Origin: Bullera alba
Taxonomy: Eukaryota; Basidiomycota; Tremellomycetes; Tremellales; Bulleraceae
Length of the DNA: 64,000 bases
Assembly (NCBI GenBank): GCA_001600095.1
Contig: BCIX01000006.1
Location: 620,001-684,000 of the forward strand
Direction of reading: 5' to 3'
The position numbers and the translations under genes were made by a program. The notes below the pieces were generated by a model, which saw nothing but the letters and a program-made list of their open reading frames with translations, ran no database searches and was not told where the DNA came from. Below are positions 10,412 to 21,309 of this stretch, piece by piece (positions within the stretch are counted from its first letter, which is position 1; each line of letters starts with the position of its first letter).

Positions 10412-10724
10412 TCATTACATTCGATAGCAGTAGTCCGTCTGTCATGACAACGCAAGGCATCTCGAATGGTTCCGGCACCTCGCCTCTACCAGGGGCATCT
10501 CTGACAGGACTCGAGCCGGCCGTTGCTTTAGATTCAGGCGCGTTGGATGAACCCTTTACCGCAGACTCTGCCTCTTCGGTGACTGCCAGGGGATCGAGAC
10601 CAAAGACCTCGATAGATTCGAGCTCCCGGATTGTCGCGTCTGAGCGTTCGAACATCGAGTCCGGAATTGGCTTGGTGTTGGTTCCGTCAAGGCGCGACTG
10701 CACCGAGTCGGAAAAGGTCGTCAT
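10404..10724 (-). CDS. Small acidic hypothetical protein
   Basis: An open frame of 106 residues starts at an ATG at 10724 ([16 protein letters not shown]). It is acidic and Ser/Pro-rich, with no signal peptide, membrane segment or domain I can name. It overlaps the last 8 bp of ADE2 on the other strand. A GTGAGT...GGCAG element just upstream (about 10755-10803) could be an intron, so the true start may lie further out. It is supported only by length, composition and that intron-like element. It may not be a gene. Confidence 0.4.
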   Translation of the reverse strand: MTTFSDSVQSRLDGTNTKPIPDSMFERSDATIRELESIEVFGLDPLAVTEEAESAVKGSSNAPESKATAGSSPVRDAPGRGEVPEPFEMPCVVMTDGLLLSNVMTI

Positions 10725-11196
10725 CGTGACGCAAGGGTGATGGGCCACGGTGGACCTGCCGAAATCAGTGCTTGCTCGGCGGGTGGTGTGAGTACACTCA
10801 CAATGTCCTACACGCTTCGGTCCCGTCACTGAGGACGAGCTTCGAGTGATGAGCTCAAGATGAGCTTGTTCGACCTCGACGTGGTTCGGTCAAAGCTCAC
10901 CGTGAGAAAGCAGAAACGGGGAAGGGCTGACTAAATTTCCCGCCAACTCAACCCCAACTCTCTCTCAGTTTACCTTTGTCTCTCCGTACCATTCGTGTCT
11001 GCACCATCCGTGCCAAAGGTAAGTCAGTCTGCTTCTACCTACCCCCGGTCACATGATGCTCGTCACCAAACGATATGTTAGACTTCCGAGGTGCTCTGTC
11101 ACTACTGAGGAAGCACAACCTTTTGACGTCTGATGACCTTCGTTCACCCACAACTTGGCCAGTTCAGTCGCTGACTCAACTCGTTAGGAATGAGAC
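10725..11196. other. Intergenic region upstream of MetAP2
   Basis: No further gene is seen. The stretch from about 10900 to 11190 is probably the MetAP2 promoter and leader. It holds a pyrimidine-rich block near 10950-11000. Confidence 0.5.
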
Positions 11197-12757
<1,561 letters not shown>

Positions 12758-12763
12758 TGTACA

Positions 12764-13583
12764 TTAGAATCCAAACATGTATCCCAGTAGCAACAGTACA
12801 CAGAATCCCACTACGCTTCCGACAATGACCGTGTCGCGACGACGGCGCGAGCGAATCATGGAGATGAGCGAGTTGATACCGGGCATCTGATTGAGGACGC
12901 CTCCCATCCGTGTCTCAATCGACGACAGCATTGAACGCTGCTGCGCAAAGTCTTCTCGAGTCGCATATGCTTGGCTGCCTGCGTCAGCGAGACCCCTCAC
13001 GAACGACGTACTTTAACGTGTCGTCTATCATCCTGTGACTAGAGTCTATTCGACCTCGGTCGGCGAGTAGAGCATCGGTTTGAGAAGGAAGCGACGATTT
13101 ATAGTCACTAAAAGGTTAGCCGTGTCCCGAGGTCTCACCCACTTGATATCCTTCCTGACCGAGCCGAGGAGATTGGAGCGTTGCAATGCCTGCTCGACGT
13201 TGCTCTGTCGATCAGCCCGGACCAACATCATCACTCACCTTGGTCCGGAGAAAGTCTCGACGATAATCGTCCAGGTTGTCGCGATGACGCTGAGCCGCGT
13301 GCTGCATCGAAGATGATGGTGCTTGGGATGGCGAGTTGATGAGTGCCATGAGATCGTCTATCGCTTGTTCAAGCTATGGGTCAGCCCCATTGTTGTAGGT
13401 CGCACCTACTTTGCTCAGCAGCTCCTCGATAGCTTCCTCTAATCCCTCGTTCTCGACTTCGGTGCTGCTCTGGCCTCCTGGACGAGCTATAGCTGCTGCG
13501 GATCGCGAGTAGGCAGAGAGCTTCGAGTCGAGCGCCGTCTCCAGAGCCCGTGCATGGCGTCGTGCGTTGTCCCAGGTGGCCAT
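12764..13583 (-). CDS. GOS1: Golgi Qb-SNARE Gos1/GOSR1
   Basis: This SNARE acts in transport within the Golgi and from ER to Golgi. The N-terminus (MATWDNARRHARALETALD) starts at the ATG at 13583 and matches the Gos1 N-terminal helix. Several small exons follow. The last exon carries the SNARE helix (QRSMLSSIETRMGGVLNQMP, then GINSLISMIRSRRRR) and one C-terminal membrane anchor (VIVGSVVGFCVLLLLGYMFGF) ending at the stop. The order SNARE motif, basic RSRRRR, anchor is that of GOSR1. It starts 81 bp from the divergent p24 gene, whose product works in the same compartment. Exact middle exon edges are uncertain, because only the first and last exons are long enough to read with ease. Confidence 0.88.
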
Positions 13584-13664
13584 GGTAGTCGTTGAATGAG
13601 GTTGAATGCCAACTACATCTCGGCGCGTCTTTCAGTTTCACCACTCACCATTGTTCGTTCAACC

Positions 13665-14505
13665 ATGCTGCTCTTCACCGCGCTACTCTGTCTTTCCGGG
13701 GCGGCGGCGACGGCGCTCACATCAGTGCTCGCCGCCAACGAGAAGAGCTGCTACTTTGTCGACGTGGATGGTGCATTGGAAAAAATCGGTTGGTCACAGC
13801 CTCGGAGGAAGGGCTGACGAGCAGGTTTCTACTTTGCAGTCCAGTCTGGCGGATCCTTCGAGATAGACTATGTGGTCAGGGATCCAGATGACAGGGTGCT
13901 CATCGAAGGCTGGGGAGAGAGACAGGGCGACTACATCCTGACAGCCAACAAGGTGTGTTCCCGTTCCGCGGTCATAGGCTGATTCCAGGTTGGAGAATAC
14001 TCGTTCTGCTTTGACAACACCGAGGCCCTATCTGACAAGCTGCTCGACTTTGAGTGAGTCTCGCGCTCGTATACTCTGCTGAACTCAAGTATCATGGTCG
14101 AGTCGGAACCCAGACGGACGCTCTCGGCTCAGCAACAACAGCAGCCACTAAAGGAGCACACCTCTTCGCTCGAAGAAAGCACGTACAAGATCAACGGGCT
14201 CCTCAGCAGTATAACCCGGACGCAGAAATAGTGAGCAGACGAGCGTGACTGTGGCTGATCGTGCAGCTTCCACACCAGACACCATCGAAACTACTCTACC
14301 GTCTTGTCGACACAGAGCAGGATATTCTGGTTTACCATCTTGGAAAGCCTGATTGTCATCGGCATGTCTTTGTGAGTGACTACCCCAGGGCTTGACTGAC
14401 AGCCCAGGTTGCAAGTCTGGACTCTCAAGACCTTTTTCGCCAGGGGCGGCAAGTGAGTCGGCGTGTCAAGAGCAGAGCTGACCTGAAAGACGTTACAAAG
14501 TGTGA
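13665..14505 (+). CDS. p24 family cargo receptor (EMP24/GP25L/Erp)
   Basis: A type I membrane protein of ER-Golgi vesicles. It has a signal peptide (LLFTALLCLSGAAATALTSVLA), then the GOLD domain with its first cysteine in KSCYFVDVDG, VQSGGSFEIDYVVRDPD, and VGEYSFCFDN with the second cysteine of the family disulfide. A coiled-coil stretch (QQQQPLKEHTSSLEESTYKI) leads to the membrane helix (FWFTILESLIVIGMSLLQVW) and a short cytosolic tail (TLKTFFARGGKRRYKV) with basic residues where p24 proteins carry their coat-binding signal. It has about 200 residues and at least five introns. The GOLD sequence is closer to the Erp subgroups than to Emp24 or Erv25, but I cannot fix the exact one. It ends 7 bp from convergent SNF12. 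Confidence 0.9.
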
Positions 14506-14512
14506 TGCATTC

Positions 14513-15931
14513 TCATTGACCTTTAACATTGATTGCCTCGGCAACCCAGGGTAGCTGGAACAAATCGCTACGCCTCAGATCTTCTTCTCTCACACTGCCT
14601 CCGTTGACCGCGGCGGTGCCGATCTGGTATCCCAGCATTTGGTCGAGATCGCGGGATTGAGCAGCCAACCAGTTTTGTATAAAAGCGTGTGGTTGCGAGC
14701 TGTCTGTAAGCTACGTCTTTGCGAAAGGACTCACGCAAAGGTCTCTAGGAATTCGCTCTTTTGTTTGAGGTCGCGGGCGAAATACGCCAGTTCTCCCACC
14801 TTGTCTTCCAAACGTGCAATCTCTTTGCCGTCGTCGCCCTCAAAGCCAGAGACAATGGAAGACATCTTGCTCTTGTTCGGGTCTTCCAGCTCTATGGGTA
14901 TGTCGAAGCAGTTGGAGGATAGGTTGTGATCTTTGTCAACCCTGATGGTGTAGGGAAGCGTGACTGGATCTGAATGCGCGAGGAATCGGGTCGCCAGTTC
15001 GGGAAGCTGGTGGAATGGGAGACCGTCTTGTCGTGGAAGGAGCTGGCGTTAGCGTATGACAATCGCATTTCTCACTTTTTCAAAACCGCCGATGGGGCGG
15101 ATGATGGTAGGGTCTTCTTTGTCTTGAGCTCCGGCGACCTTGACGAGCTTCCACACTGCGCTCATCACGTCTGCTCTCGTGCCTTCCTTGAGAGAGATCA
15201 GATCGGCTAGAGGCGGTAGGACCTTGAAGCGCTCGGGAGAATGGGCGATATGCAATATCACCCGGCAGTTGACATTGACATCGCCTCGACGTAGTATCTC
15301 GAAACCATCTTGAGCCGGCTGGGTAGGATGATACTGGCGGTGAGCTCCATAATTTGATAATGTGCTCACCTCGACGATACTGCCCTCTGGAAACGTGGGT
15401 GCTGCCCGGTTGTCAAACTCCACAACGGCAGACCGTATGAAAGAGGAAAATTTGTAACGCGTCTTGTCTAGGCGAACGTTTCCCGACTTTCGTCAGTCCC
15501 GATTTCGTCTCGTCACTCACATCCAGCAGGCGCCCTTCTATTCGAAACACCCAGCCCGGAACACCACCACTCTGAGCGTTTGCCTCTGCCTGCCAAGGTT
15601 GATCATGGGCGGTGTTTGATAAAAATACCCGAAGTGATCTCTTCACCTATATTCAAATCAGACCCCTTTCGAATCGTACCACGCACCCTCAGTGGTTTCC
15701 CCAGAGCATCGTTGATCTCCGCCTTCTTTCTCAGCAGGGTCCAGTCCAATTGTTGCTCTACTCTCAGCAGGTCGGCAAAGGCAGGTGAATCCGGAACCAG
15801 GCTCGAGAGCACATGAGGCGGAGGGAGCACGGGCCGCGAAGATTGGCTAGCACTGTCAGTCAATCTCTCGGTGCTCAGACTCACGCCTTGCGGCTTGGCT
15901 CTGTGGATGGGCCAGCAGCTGGGGTCGTCAT
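14513..15931 (-). CDS. SNF12: SWI/SNF (BAF60/Swp73-type) chromatin-remodelling subunit
   Basis: The start ATG at 15931 gives MTTPAAGPSTEPSRKA, followed by a GTGAGT intron. The next exon has LLRVEQQLDWTLLRKKAEIN, and a later one RSLRVFLSNTAHDQPWQ. Both are hallmarks of the Swp73/BAF60/Rsc6 family. The SWIB domain follows (ERFKVLPPLADLISLKEGTR and DVMSAVWKLVKVAGAQDKED). C-terminal exons read LPELATRFLAHSDPVTLPYT and then a helical tail ending EAINVKGQ, with the stop at 14513. The family member in fungi is Snf12 (SWI/SNF) or Rsc6 (RSC), and the sequence does not separate the two with certainty. It is nuclear. It shares a 126-bp divergent promoter with RRP36 and ends 7 bp from the p24 gene. Confidence 0.9.
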
Positions 15932-16057
15932 GTCGTGTTATGATGAACATCAACTCTGAAGACGCGATGTTGAATTAGCACTTTACGTCAAAGCGGAAGC
16001 AAAATTTGTTATTGCTCACTCTTCCATCTTCCTACAACAAGACGTTTGACCACAACC

Positions 16058-17096
16058 ATGCCCAGAGACTCTTCGCCAGATTACCTCGAGACGGACGATG
16101 AGATCGACGAGTTTGCTCAGGAAGAAAACATAGGATTATGGGAGAAGGATGAATGGACCGGGGGTGAGGATTCCGAAGAAGACGAAGGCGTGGCGCAAGG
16201 TGAGCTGGCGATTACCGTCCATCGCTAACCGTGTAGATCTTGCCCAGATACCGCTGTCTGTGCTAAGCACGGCTAGAAAGCATATCGCTCAACCGAAAGC
16301 GTCCTCAAGCAGCGTTGATCGGGTATCAGAGGCCAGGGCCAAGCTGGCCGAGCTACGGAGACGGAAAGGAAAGCTCAACGACGACGGCGACGACGACGAC
16401 GAGGCTCACCGCCAGTCTACAAGTTGGAGCAGCCGGAGCAGCAAGCATGCGTGAGTTGATATCCGTAATCTAGCTAACGTAAAGGCCAACCGCATTGAGT
16501 ACCAAGAAGCAAGTCTCCCGCCACCGCCAGGTAGTGGACGTGCCCAAAACGGTGAGTCATGCCTGACAGCCAAGCTCACGCTGTAGGATCGCAGAGACCC
16601 TCGCTTTTCGCAAATATCAGCCGGAGCCGTCGACCCACATCTGCACCAGCAGTCTTATTCGTTTCTCCCCGACATGATGTCCGACGAATTGGCAACGTTG
16701 AGGCAAGAACTGGCGGCAGCACTCAAGGCAGAAAAAACGTGTGCTCGATCCGAACAACCGAGGTGGACAGAAGAACGGGAGAGACTGGAACGACGGATCG
16801 GCAAGGCAAGAACCCGACTGGAGAGGACAGAGAGGGAAGGTCGTGAGCGCACGACGCTGACCAAGGCAAAGAAAGAGGAAATGGAGAAGAGGAAACAGGG
16901 CAAGGGTGCATGGCACATGAAGAAAGGTGCGCAACGTGATCTCTTGCTCAAGTCGCGGTTCGAGTCCCTGGAGCAGAGGGGCGGGAAGCTTGCGGTCCGC
17001 AAGGCCATGGACAAGAAGCGGAAGAAGATTGCCGGAAAGGAGAAGAAGAGTCGGCCGAATAGCCAGCCCGGGGATAGTAGTAGACGAGCAGCATGA
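16058..17096 (+). CDS. RRP36: rRNA-processing protein RRP36
   Basis: A nucleolar protein needed for early cleavage of pre-rRNA in the 90S/SSU processome. The N-terminus is acidic (YLETDDEIDEFAQEEN, then GGEDSEEDEG). The family core is DRRDPRFSQISAGAVDPHL followed by YSFLPDMMSDELATL. A long charged coiled coil follows (EERERLERRIGKARTRLERT). The C-terminus carries KGAWHMKKGAQRDLLLKSRF, GGKLAVRKAMDKKRKK and a basic end. Core and tail together are the RRP36 (DUF947) signature. It has four or so short introns. Its convergent neighbour eL24, also a ribosome gene, ends 63 bp away. Confidence 0.93.
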
Positions 17097-17159
17097 GCTG
17101 AGGTACCATCGGTGTTCCCAGAGTCCGTAGGTCATCATAATACATCTCCATCGATGCAC

Positions 17160-17753
17160 CTATCGTCCACCCTTGCCGGCACCGCCCTTCATGTTCTGCT
17201 TCGACACCTTGGGGATGTTGGCACCGCCTGCTGGTTTGGTGGCCTTCTTCGCCTCCTTGTCTCGCTTCTCAGTCTTGGCCTTTGTGATGGCAGCCTGTCG
17301 GGCAGCAGCTCGAACCTCGGGTTTGGCGGTTCTCTTGGCGAGGATGGCAGCTAGATCGGCACCAACGATTCCACGCTGCAGTGGATCAGCATACGCATAG
17401 TGCGATATGACCTACCTGGACTTTAACGTTCTTCCTGCTTCTCTTCTTAGCAACCTCCTCAGTGATACCCTTCTTGTGCATTCTGACCTTCATGTTAGCC
17501 CAATCTCCACAATTCCTCCTTGCGTCTCCTCACCGTCGGTACACTTGGGTCCAGGCGATCTTTCGGGGGTTCTTTCTCTGCAGGAAGAGCGACTCGTTCT
17601 TCGAGCTCAAGAATCGGAAAGTCTACATCCTCAATCAGCATCTTGGTCCTCCCCATCTGTCGATGTCATCACCTTGGAGTCGCCTCGAACATAGGTCTTT
17701 CCCTTGGAGGGGTAGACCTTGTAGCCGGAGAAGTCGCAACGGTCGACACGCAT
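17160..17753 (-). CDS. RPL24: Cytosolic ribosomal protein eL24
   Basis: A 60S subunit protein. Exon 1 (ATG at 17753) reads MRVDRCDFSGYKVYPSKGK and TYVRGDSK. Exon 2 has TFRFLSSKNESLFLQRKNPR and KIAWTQVYRR. Exon 3 starts with MHKKGITEEVAKKRSRKNVK. The last exon gives GIVGADLAAILAKR and a lysine/alanine-rich tail ending GGAGKGGR. The reading is unbroken relative to known eL24. One cysteine of the usual zinc-like site (CDFSG) is kept, while the position after YKVYP lacks a second. The total of about 155 residues is normal. The promoter side (17754-18109) contains a perfect 10-bp inverted repeat described separately. Confidence 0.96.
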
Positions 17754-18109
17754 TTTAGGTGGATGTCGAGGCTGATGTCGGTTGTCTTGAAGTGATCTCT
17801 ACAAGGAAACGTTGACGAGCACGAGGATGAGCGGTCGAGCGGTCGAGCAAGGCAACCAAAAAAGTGCCACATGCTAAAATCCCGCTTGAGCCTTGAAGAT
17901 CTTGACCTCCCCAAGGCGGGTCGGCGTTAAAAATTGGAGGTGGGATGACCCTTAACGCCGATATCGACGATTGCGTGTACTCGTGCTAGATTCATGCATG
18001 GCGGGCCGGCCGCTCTATAACGTTACTCTGCCAGGTCTGTCTCGGTCTGCCTACATGCTACAGTGTTCATACAAGTATCTTACGACCAGCACAAATGCCT
18101 TACGACCAG
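17754..18109. promoter_or_regulatory. eL24 promoter region with inverted repeat
   Basis: This stretch lies between the eL24 start and the 3' end of the CCDC174 homologue, both on the minus strand, so it should hold the eL24 promoter. It contains TCGGCGTTAA at 17921-17930 and its reverse complement TTAACGCCGA at 17952-17961. No coding sequence is seen. Confidence 0.55.
17921..17961. repeat. 10-bp perfect inverted repeat, 21-nt spacer
   Basis: TCGGCGTTAA and TTAACGCCGA are exact reverse complements separated by 21 nt, and lie 168-208 bp upstream of the eL24 start codon. It could be a binding site for a dimeric regulator of ribosomal protein genes, or a stem in transcripts. Only the symmetry is seen; the role is inferred. 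Confidence 0.6.
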
Positions 18110-19163
18110 CTACAGTCCGTCACGCTGAATCGTCTCATCTAGCTCACGAAGCAAAGCCTCTGCGGCTTCTTCCCGAAGAACCGTCTTACGCCGTTGAACC
18201 TCTTCATCGCCCCCCAACAGCTTTGACCGCTTTGCGTCGACTAGCGCTCTCCGCTCGTCCAGCTTGCGCTTCCGTGCAGCCTGGGCAGAGCTCATTGTAG
18301 CTCTTGCAGTCTCCGTCTCCGTCCTCGCATTCTTAAGCTCTGCCATCTGGCGAGCACGCTCTTCTTGGTTTTGCGAGAATTGGTATTGAGCAGCGCCACG
18401 AGTGCGGACTAATGTCAGCAGACGTCCTGCAACAACAACCTACCATCCTTTGAAGCATCGTAATGATCTGGCCTCTTGTCATCATCCACGGCCTTGAGCC
18501 TGGCGCGGAGATCGTCGGAATCGGGATCGTAAACGGGGAACAAGTACTGGTCGCCGTCTGCGGATCAGTCTGGTCCCGAGCGCGATCACCTACGGATCAC
18601 TTTGGCCTGCCTGTCGGCCGTCAGCTCGGCCTCAAAGCGTCAATCACCTACAGAACCTCTTCGTACGCTCCTGTGACTGGGGGTGGTTTGGTCACACTAG
18701 AGCCTGGCCCTTTACGAGTCCTACCAAACTCGTCGACATGCTCCTCTCCTTCGTCGCTACTAGCGTCACTATCTGCGTGACGTTTTCCTTCAAACTGTTG
18801 TCAGATCGCAACCCTTATTCTCAAACTCACGTCCACCACAACCTCGGCCAGCTCCCTTTCCGTCAACCCGCTGAAATCGCCCCGGCTCATCGCCTCGTAC
18901 TTGATGGCCTTGGCCTCGAGATTGGCCCTGGTGCTCTTGCTCAACTCATCGCCGACAAAGCTCCTTTTGTCCTCATTCCTCGCCTCATGAGCCAGGCGTT
19001 TCACCAGACCAGGAGACGGCTTGTCGAATTGGTTGGTGGTCAAGCGGACATTGCGTTTTGCGCCCTTGACCGGCGCCCGACCTTCGGCCGCGAACCGATT
19101 GACATGCTCGTCAGTGATAGCTTTGAGGTCCAGTAGAGACCCCTGGGACGGTTGATTGGCCAT
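18110..19163 (-). CDS. CCDC174-like coiled-coil nuclear protein
   Basis: The start ATG at 19163 gives MANQPSQGSLLDLKAITDEH. The next parts read KGAKRNVRLTTNQFDKPSPG and ELSKSTRANLEAKAIKYEAM. After two introns come FEGKRHADSDASSDEGEEHV (acidic) and an exon with DDDQYLFPVYDPDSDDLRAR. The last exon has DVRTRGAAQYQFSQNQEERA, the most conserved block of the CCDC174 (DUF4078) family, then a long basic coiled coil ending ELDETIQRDGL. In animals CCDC174 associates with the exon junction complex and splicing factors. The fungal role is untested. It has about 320 residues. It lies head to head with the glycine-rich RRM gene across 267 bp. Confidence 0.83.
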
Positions 19164-19430
19164 GCTGCATGACGTTGGCTGGCTTGTGAGTGTTCAATCA
19201 AGCTGCGCGTTAAAGGTAATAAGGAAGTTGACATGGATCGCCACTCTAACCACAACTGCCACATTCGGATAACTCCGAGAGGGGTTATGATGTCGTTAGC
19301 CTCCGCTGCTCCACTCTCCCTCTCTACCCCCCGCACCCCTGCAAACATCGTTCAAATCTTCTTCCTCTCCTTTCTTCTCATCATCCCCCCCTTTTCGTCA
19401 ACTACTCTTTACTCTCCAAATCAACTCAAC

Positions 19431-20520
19431 ATGTCCGCCAAAGTCTACGTCGGTGCGTCCCCCAACGACCGGTCATCGTTGTAGACGTGTTTGGTTCTGG
19501 GTCTCCCACGTTCTCACGTTTGCAACGATGCATCAGCTTGCCCCGATTTCTGTTGGTCCTGACTCTAGCCTAGGCAACCTGTCCTGGAACACTACGGATG
19601 ACATTCTGCACCAGGTTCGCTGCGTTTCTCTTTGTTCTCGTTTGGGTTGTCGCTCATGTCCTCGCCCGCTCTTCTGATTCTCAGGCCTTCTCCGCTTACG
19701 GAAACGTCATCGACGTCAGTGTTTCGAACATCTCTCTCTGCACGATCTGATCCTGCTTCCTAGTGCATCGTCATGAAGGACCGTGAAACCGGCCGATCGC
19801 GAGGTTTCGGCTTTGTCGTTCGTCGTTTTCCTTTTCCTGCGTTGGTCCTTACTGACCGATACCCAAGACCTACGGCTCTACTCCCGAGGCTGATGCCGCT
19901 ATCAACGGCATGAACGAGCAGGAGCTCGACGGTCGACGAGTCCGAGTTAACATGGCCAACAGCAAGCCCGCTGGTGGAGGTGGTGGTGGATGTAAGTGGA
20001 CCGTTTAGCTTTTCCTTCCCGTGGCTAATTTCTCAATGTCCAGACGGTGGCGGAGGATACGGAAGCGGCTGTGAATCAGAACTCGGATTTGCCAAAGACG
20101 AAAGCTGACTTGGTGCTAGACGGCGGTGGCGGTGGTGGCTACGGTGGTGGTGCCGGTGGCTACGGCGGCGGTGCCGGTGGCTACGGCGGTGGTGCTGGTG
20201 GCTACGGAGGTGGTGGCTACCAGGGTGGAGGTGGTTACCAGGGCGGAGGTGGCCAAGGCGGCCAGGGCGGTTACGGCGGTGCCGGTGGCTACGGTGGCCA
20301 GTCTGGCTACGGTGGTGGCGCTGCCCAGGGCGGATGTGAGTGGCCCAGCAACATCCTGGTTCATGGCTGACTTGTTATCAGACGCCGGTGGACAGGGCGG
20401 TGGTTACCAGAACTCTGGCTCTTACGGTGGAGAGCAAGGAGGTGAGTAGTGAAATGCTGTCCGCAGGCAAAGGTGCCAATTGGTGTTTTAGGTCAGGGTG
20501 GATATGGCGGCCAGTACTAG
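19431..20520 (+). CDS. Glycine-rich RRM RNA-binding protein
   Basis: Seven or more introns split one RRM followed by a glycine/tyrosine-rich tail. The spliced start MSAKVYVG and NLSWNTTDDILHQ give RNP2 (VYVGNL). RSRGFGFV plus TYGS gives RNP1. The RRM ends ELDGRRVRVNMANSK. The tail is built of GGYGGGA repeats, then GYQGGGGYQGGGGQGGQGG-like repeats, ending GQGGYGGQY with the stop at 20518-20520. Related proteins (human CIRBP/RBM3, plant GRP7) bind RNA in cold and stress responses and form condensates through the tail. Intron positions inside the Gly tail mostly split a TAC (Tyr) codon as T|AC, so exon skipping there would keep frame. The protein is about 190 residues. Confidence 0.92.
20134..20217 (+). 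repeat. 21-bp coding minisatellite in the glycine-rich tail
   Basis: Four near-identical 21-bp units of the type GGTGGCTACGGYGGYGGTGC start at 20134, 20155, 20176 and 20197, each coding GGYGGGA. Unit number probably varies between strains. Confidence 0.85.
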
Positions 20521-20529
20521 GCGAAGTAG

Positions 20530-20915
20530 GCGTTCCTCCGGTCTCGTATCTAGCGCGTGAAACATGATGAAGTAAAATGCCATCTCGACAATCTTTCCGT
20601 GCTTCACGGGCGTCAGCCGCTGCGAGCTCACGGTCAGGTCGCCCACCACAAACAGTCAAATCGAACTTGCATGGCTGGCTCGTGATCACGCGTTGTCCTT
20701 GCTGTTAGCTGGCTCATCTGGTTGACTAAAACGTTCTGACGGTGGAAAATGTGGCTTCGCGTCACTGAGTTTGCCCATAGGCCGACCTGCAAGTCTGCAA
20801 CAGCGGTACTCGAGGCTCGACTGTTTTCTGACTCGTAACGTCACATTGTCGTGCTGATACGCTCTGGGCTGAGATTCGCCTCCTTCCTCTCTCTTCCTCT
20901 TCTTCGATCCAGCAT
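20530..20915 (-). CDS. Possible small spliced gene, unknown product
   Basis: A tentative model starts at the ATG at 20915 (MLDRRRGRERKEANLSPE). It joins across a 33-nt intron (gtatca...gagtcag) to NSRASSTAVADLQ, then across a second intron to NVLVNQMSQLTARTTRDHEP. A third intron would lead to RLTPVKHGKIVEMAFYFIMF. The peptides look protein-like and share one frame chain, but two of the donors are not the usual GTGAGT type. The 3' end would run close to or under the end of the RRM gene. I recognise no family. It could also be non-coding. Confidence 0.25.
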
Positions 20916-21309
20916 GAGTCAACGCTTGGGGACAACGCTTGGGTAGGAGGAGCAGGGAGGTGAGTTCGCAGTCTCAGTCCGGTATAGATGTCCCGACTGA
21001 TGTTCAACCGATAAAGGATCTCATTAGGATTAATTGATATGTAACTCCCTGAGCGTCATTACGTATGTAGTGGTATGTATTAGCAGTCGTGTAGCAGGGT
21101 GTAGTTCAACATTCCAGTCTCAATTACAACCTCGGTTAGCTCCCGTCGGTATGGTACTAGATCTCGCAAGCCTCCTCTGACGTTGATACCAGTGGCTGGG
21201 ACTTCGGACTGCCGGGCTGTGCTAGGTTCAAGATACTGCGTCGCCTCGCTCTCGCATCACTCGTACCCTCAACATCAGCTCTGGGCCGAGACATGTCCGG
21301 CAGGCCAGC
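20916..21309. other. Intergenic region
   Basis: No gene is seen. It is somewhat AT-richer than its surroundings around 21010-21110 and probably holds the promoter of the orphan gene that starts at 21310. Confidence 0.5.

Noticed and set aside
20116..20449. Ala/Thr/Val-rich frames on both strands in the RRM gene tail
   Set aside because: They are mirror or shifted readings of the glycine-rich repeat, with no independent support.
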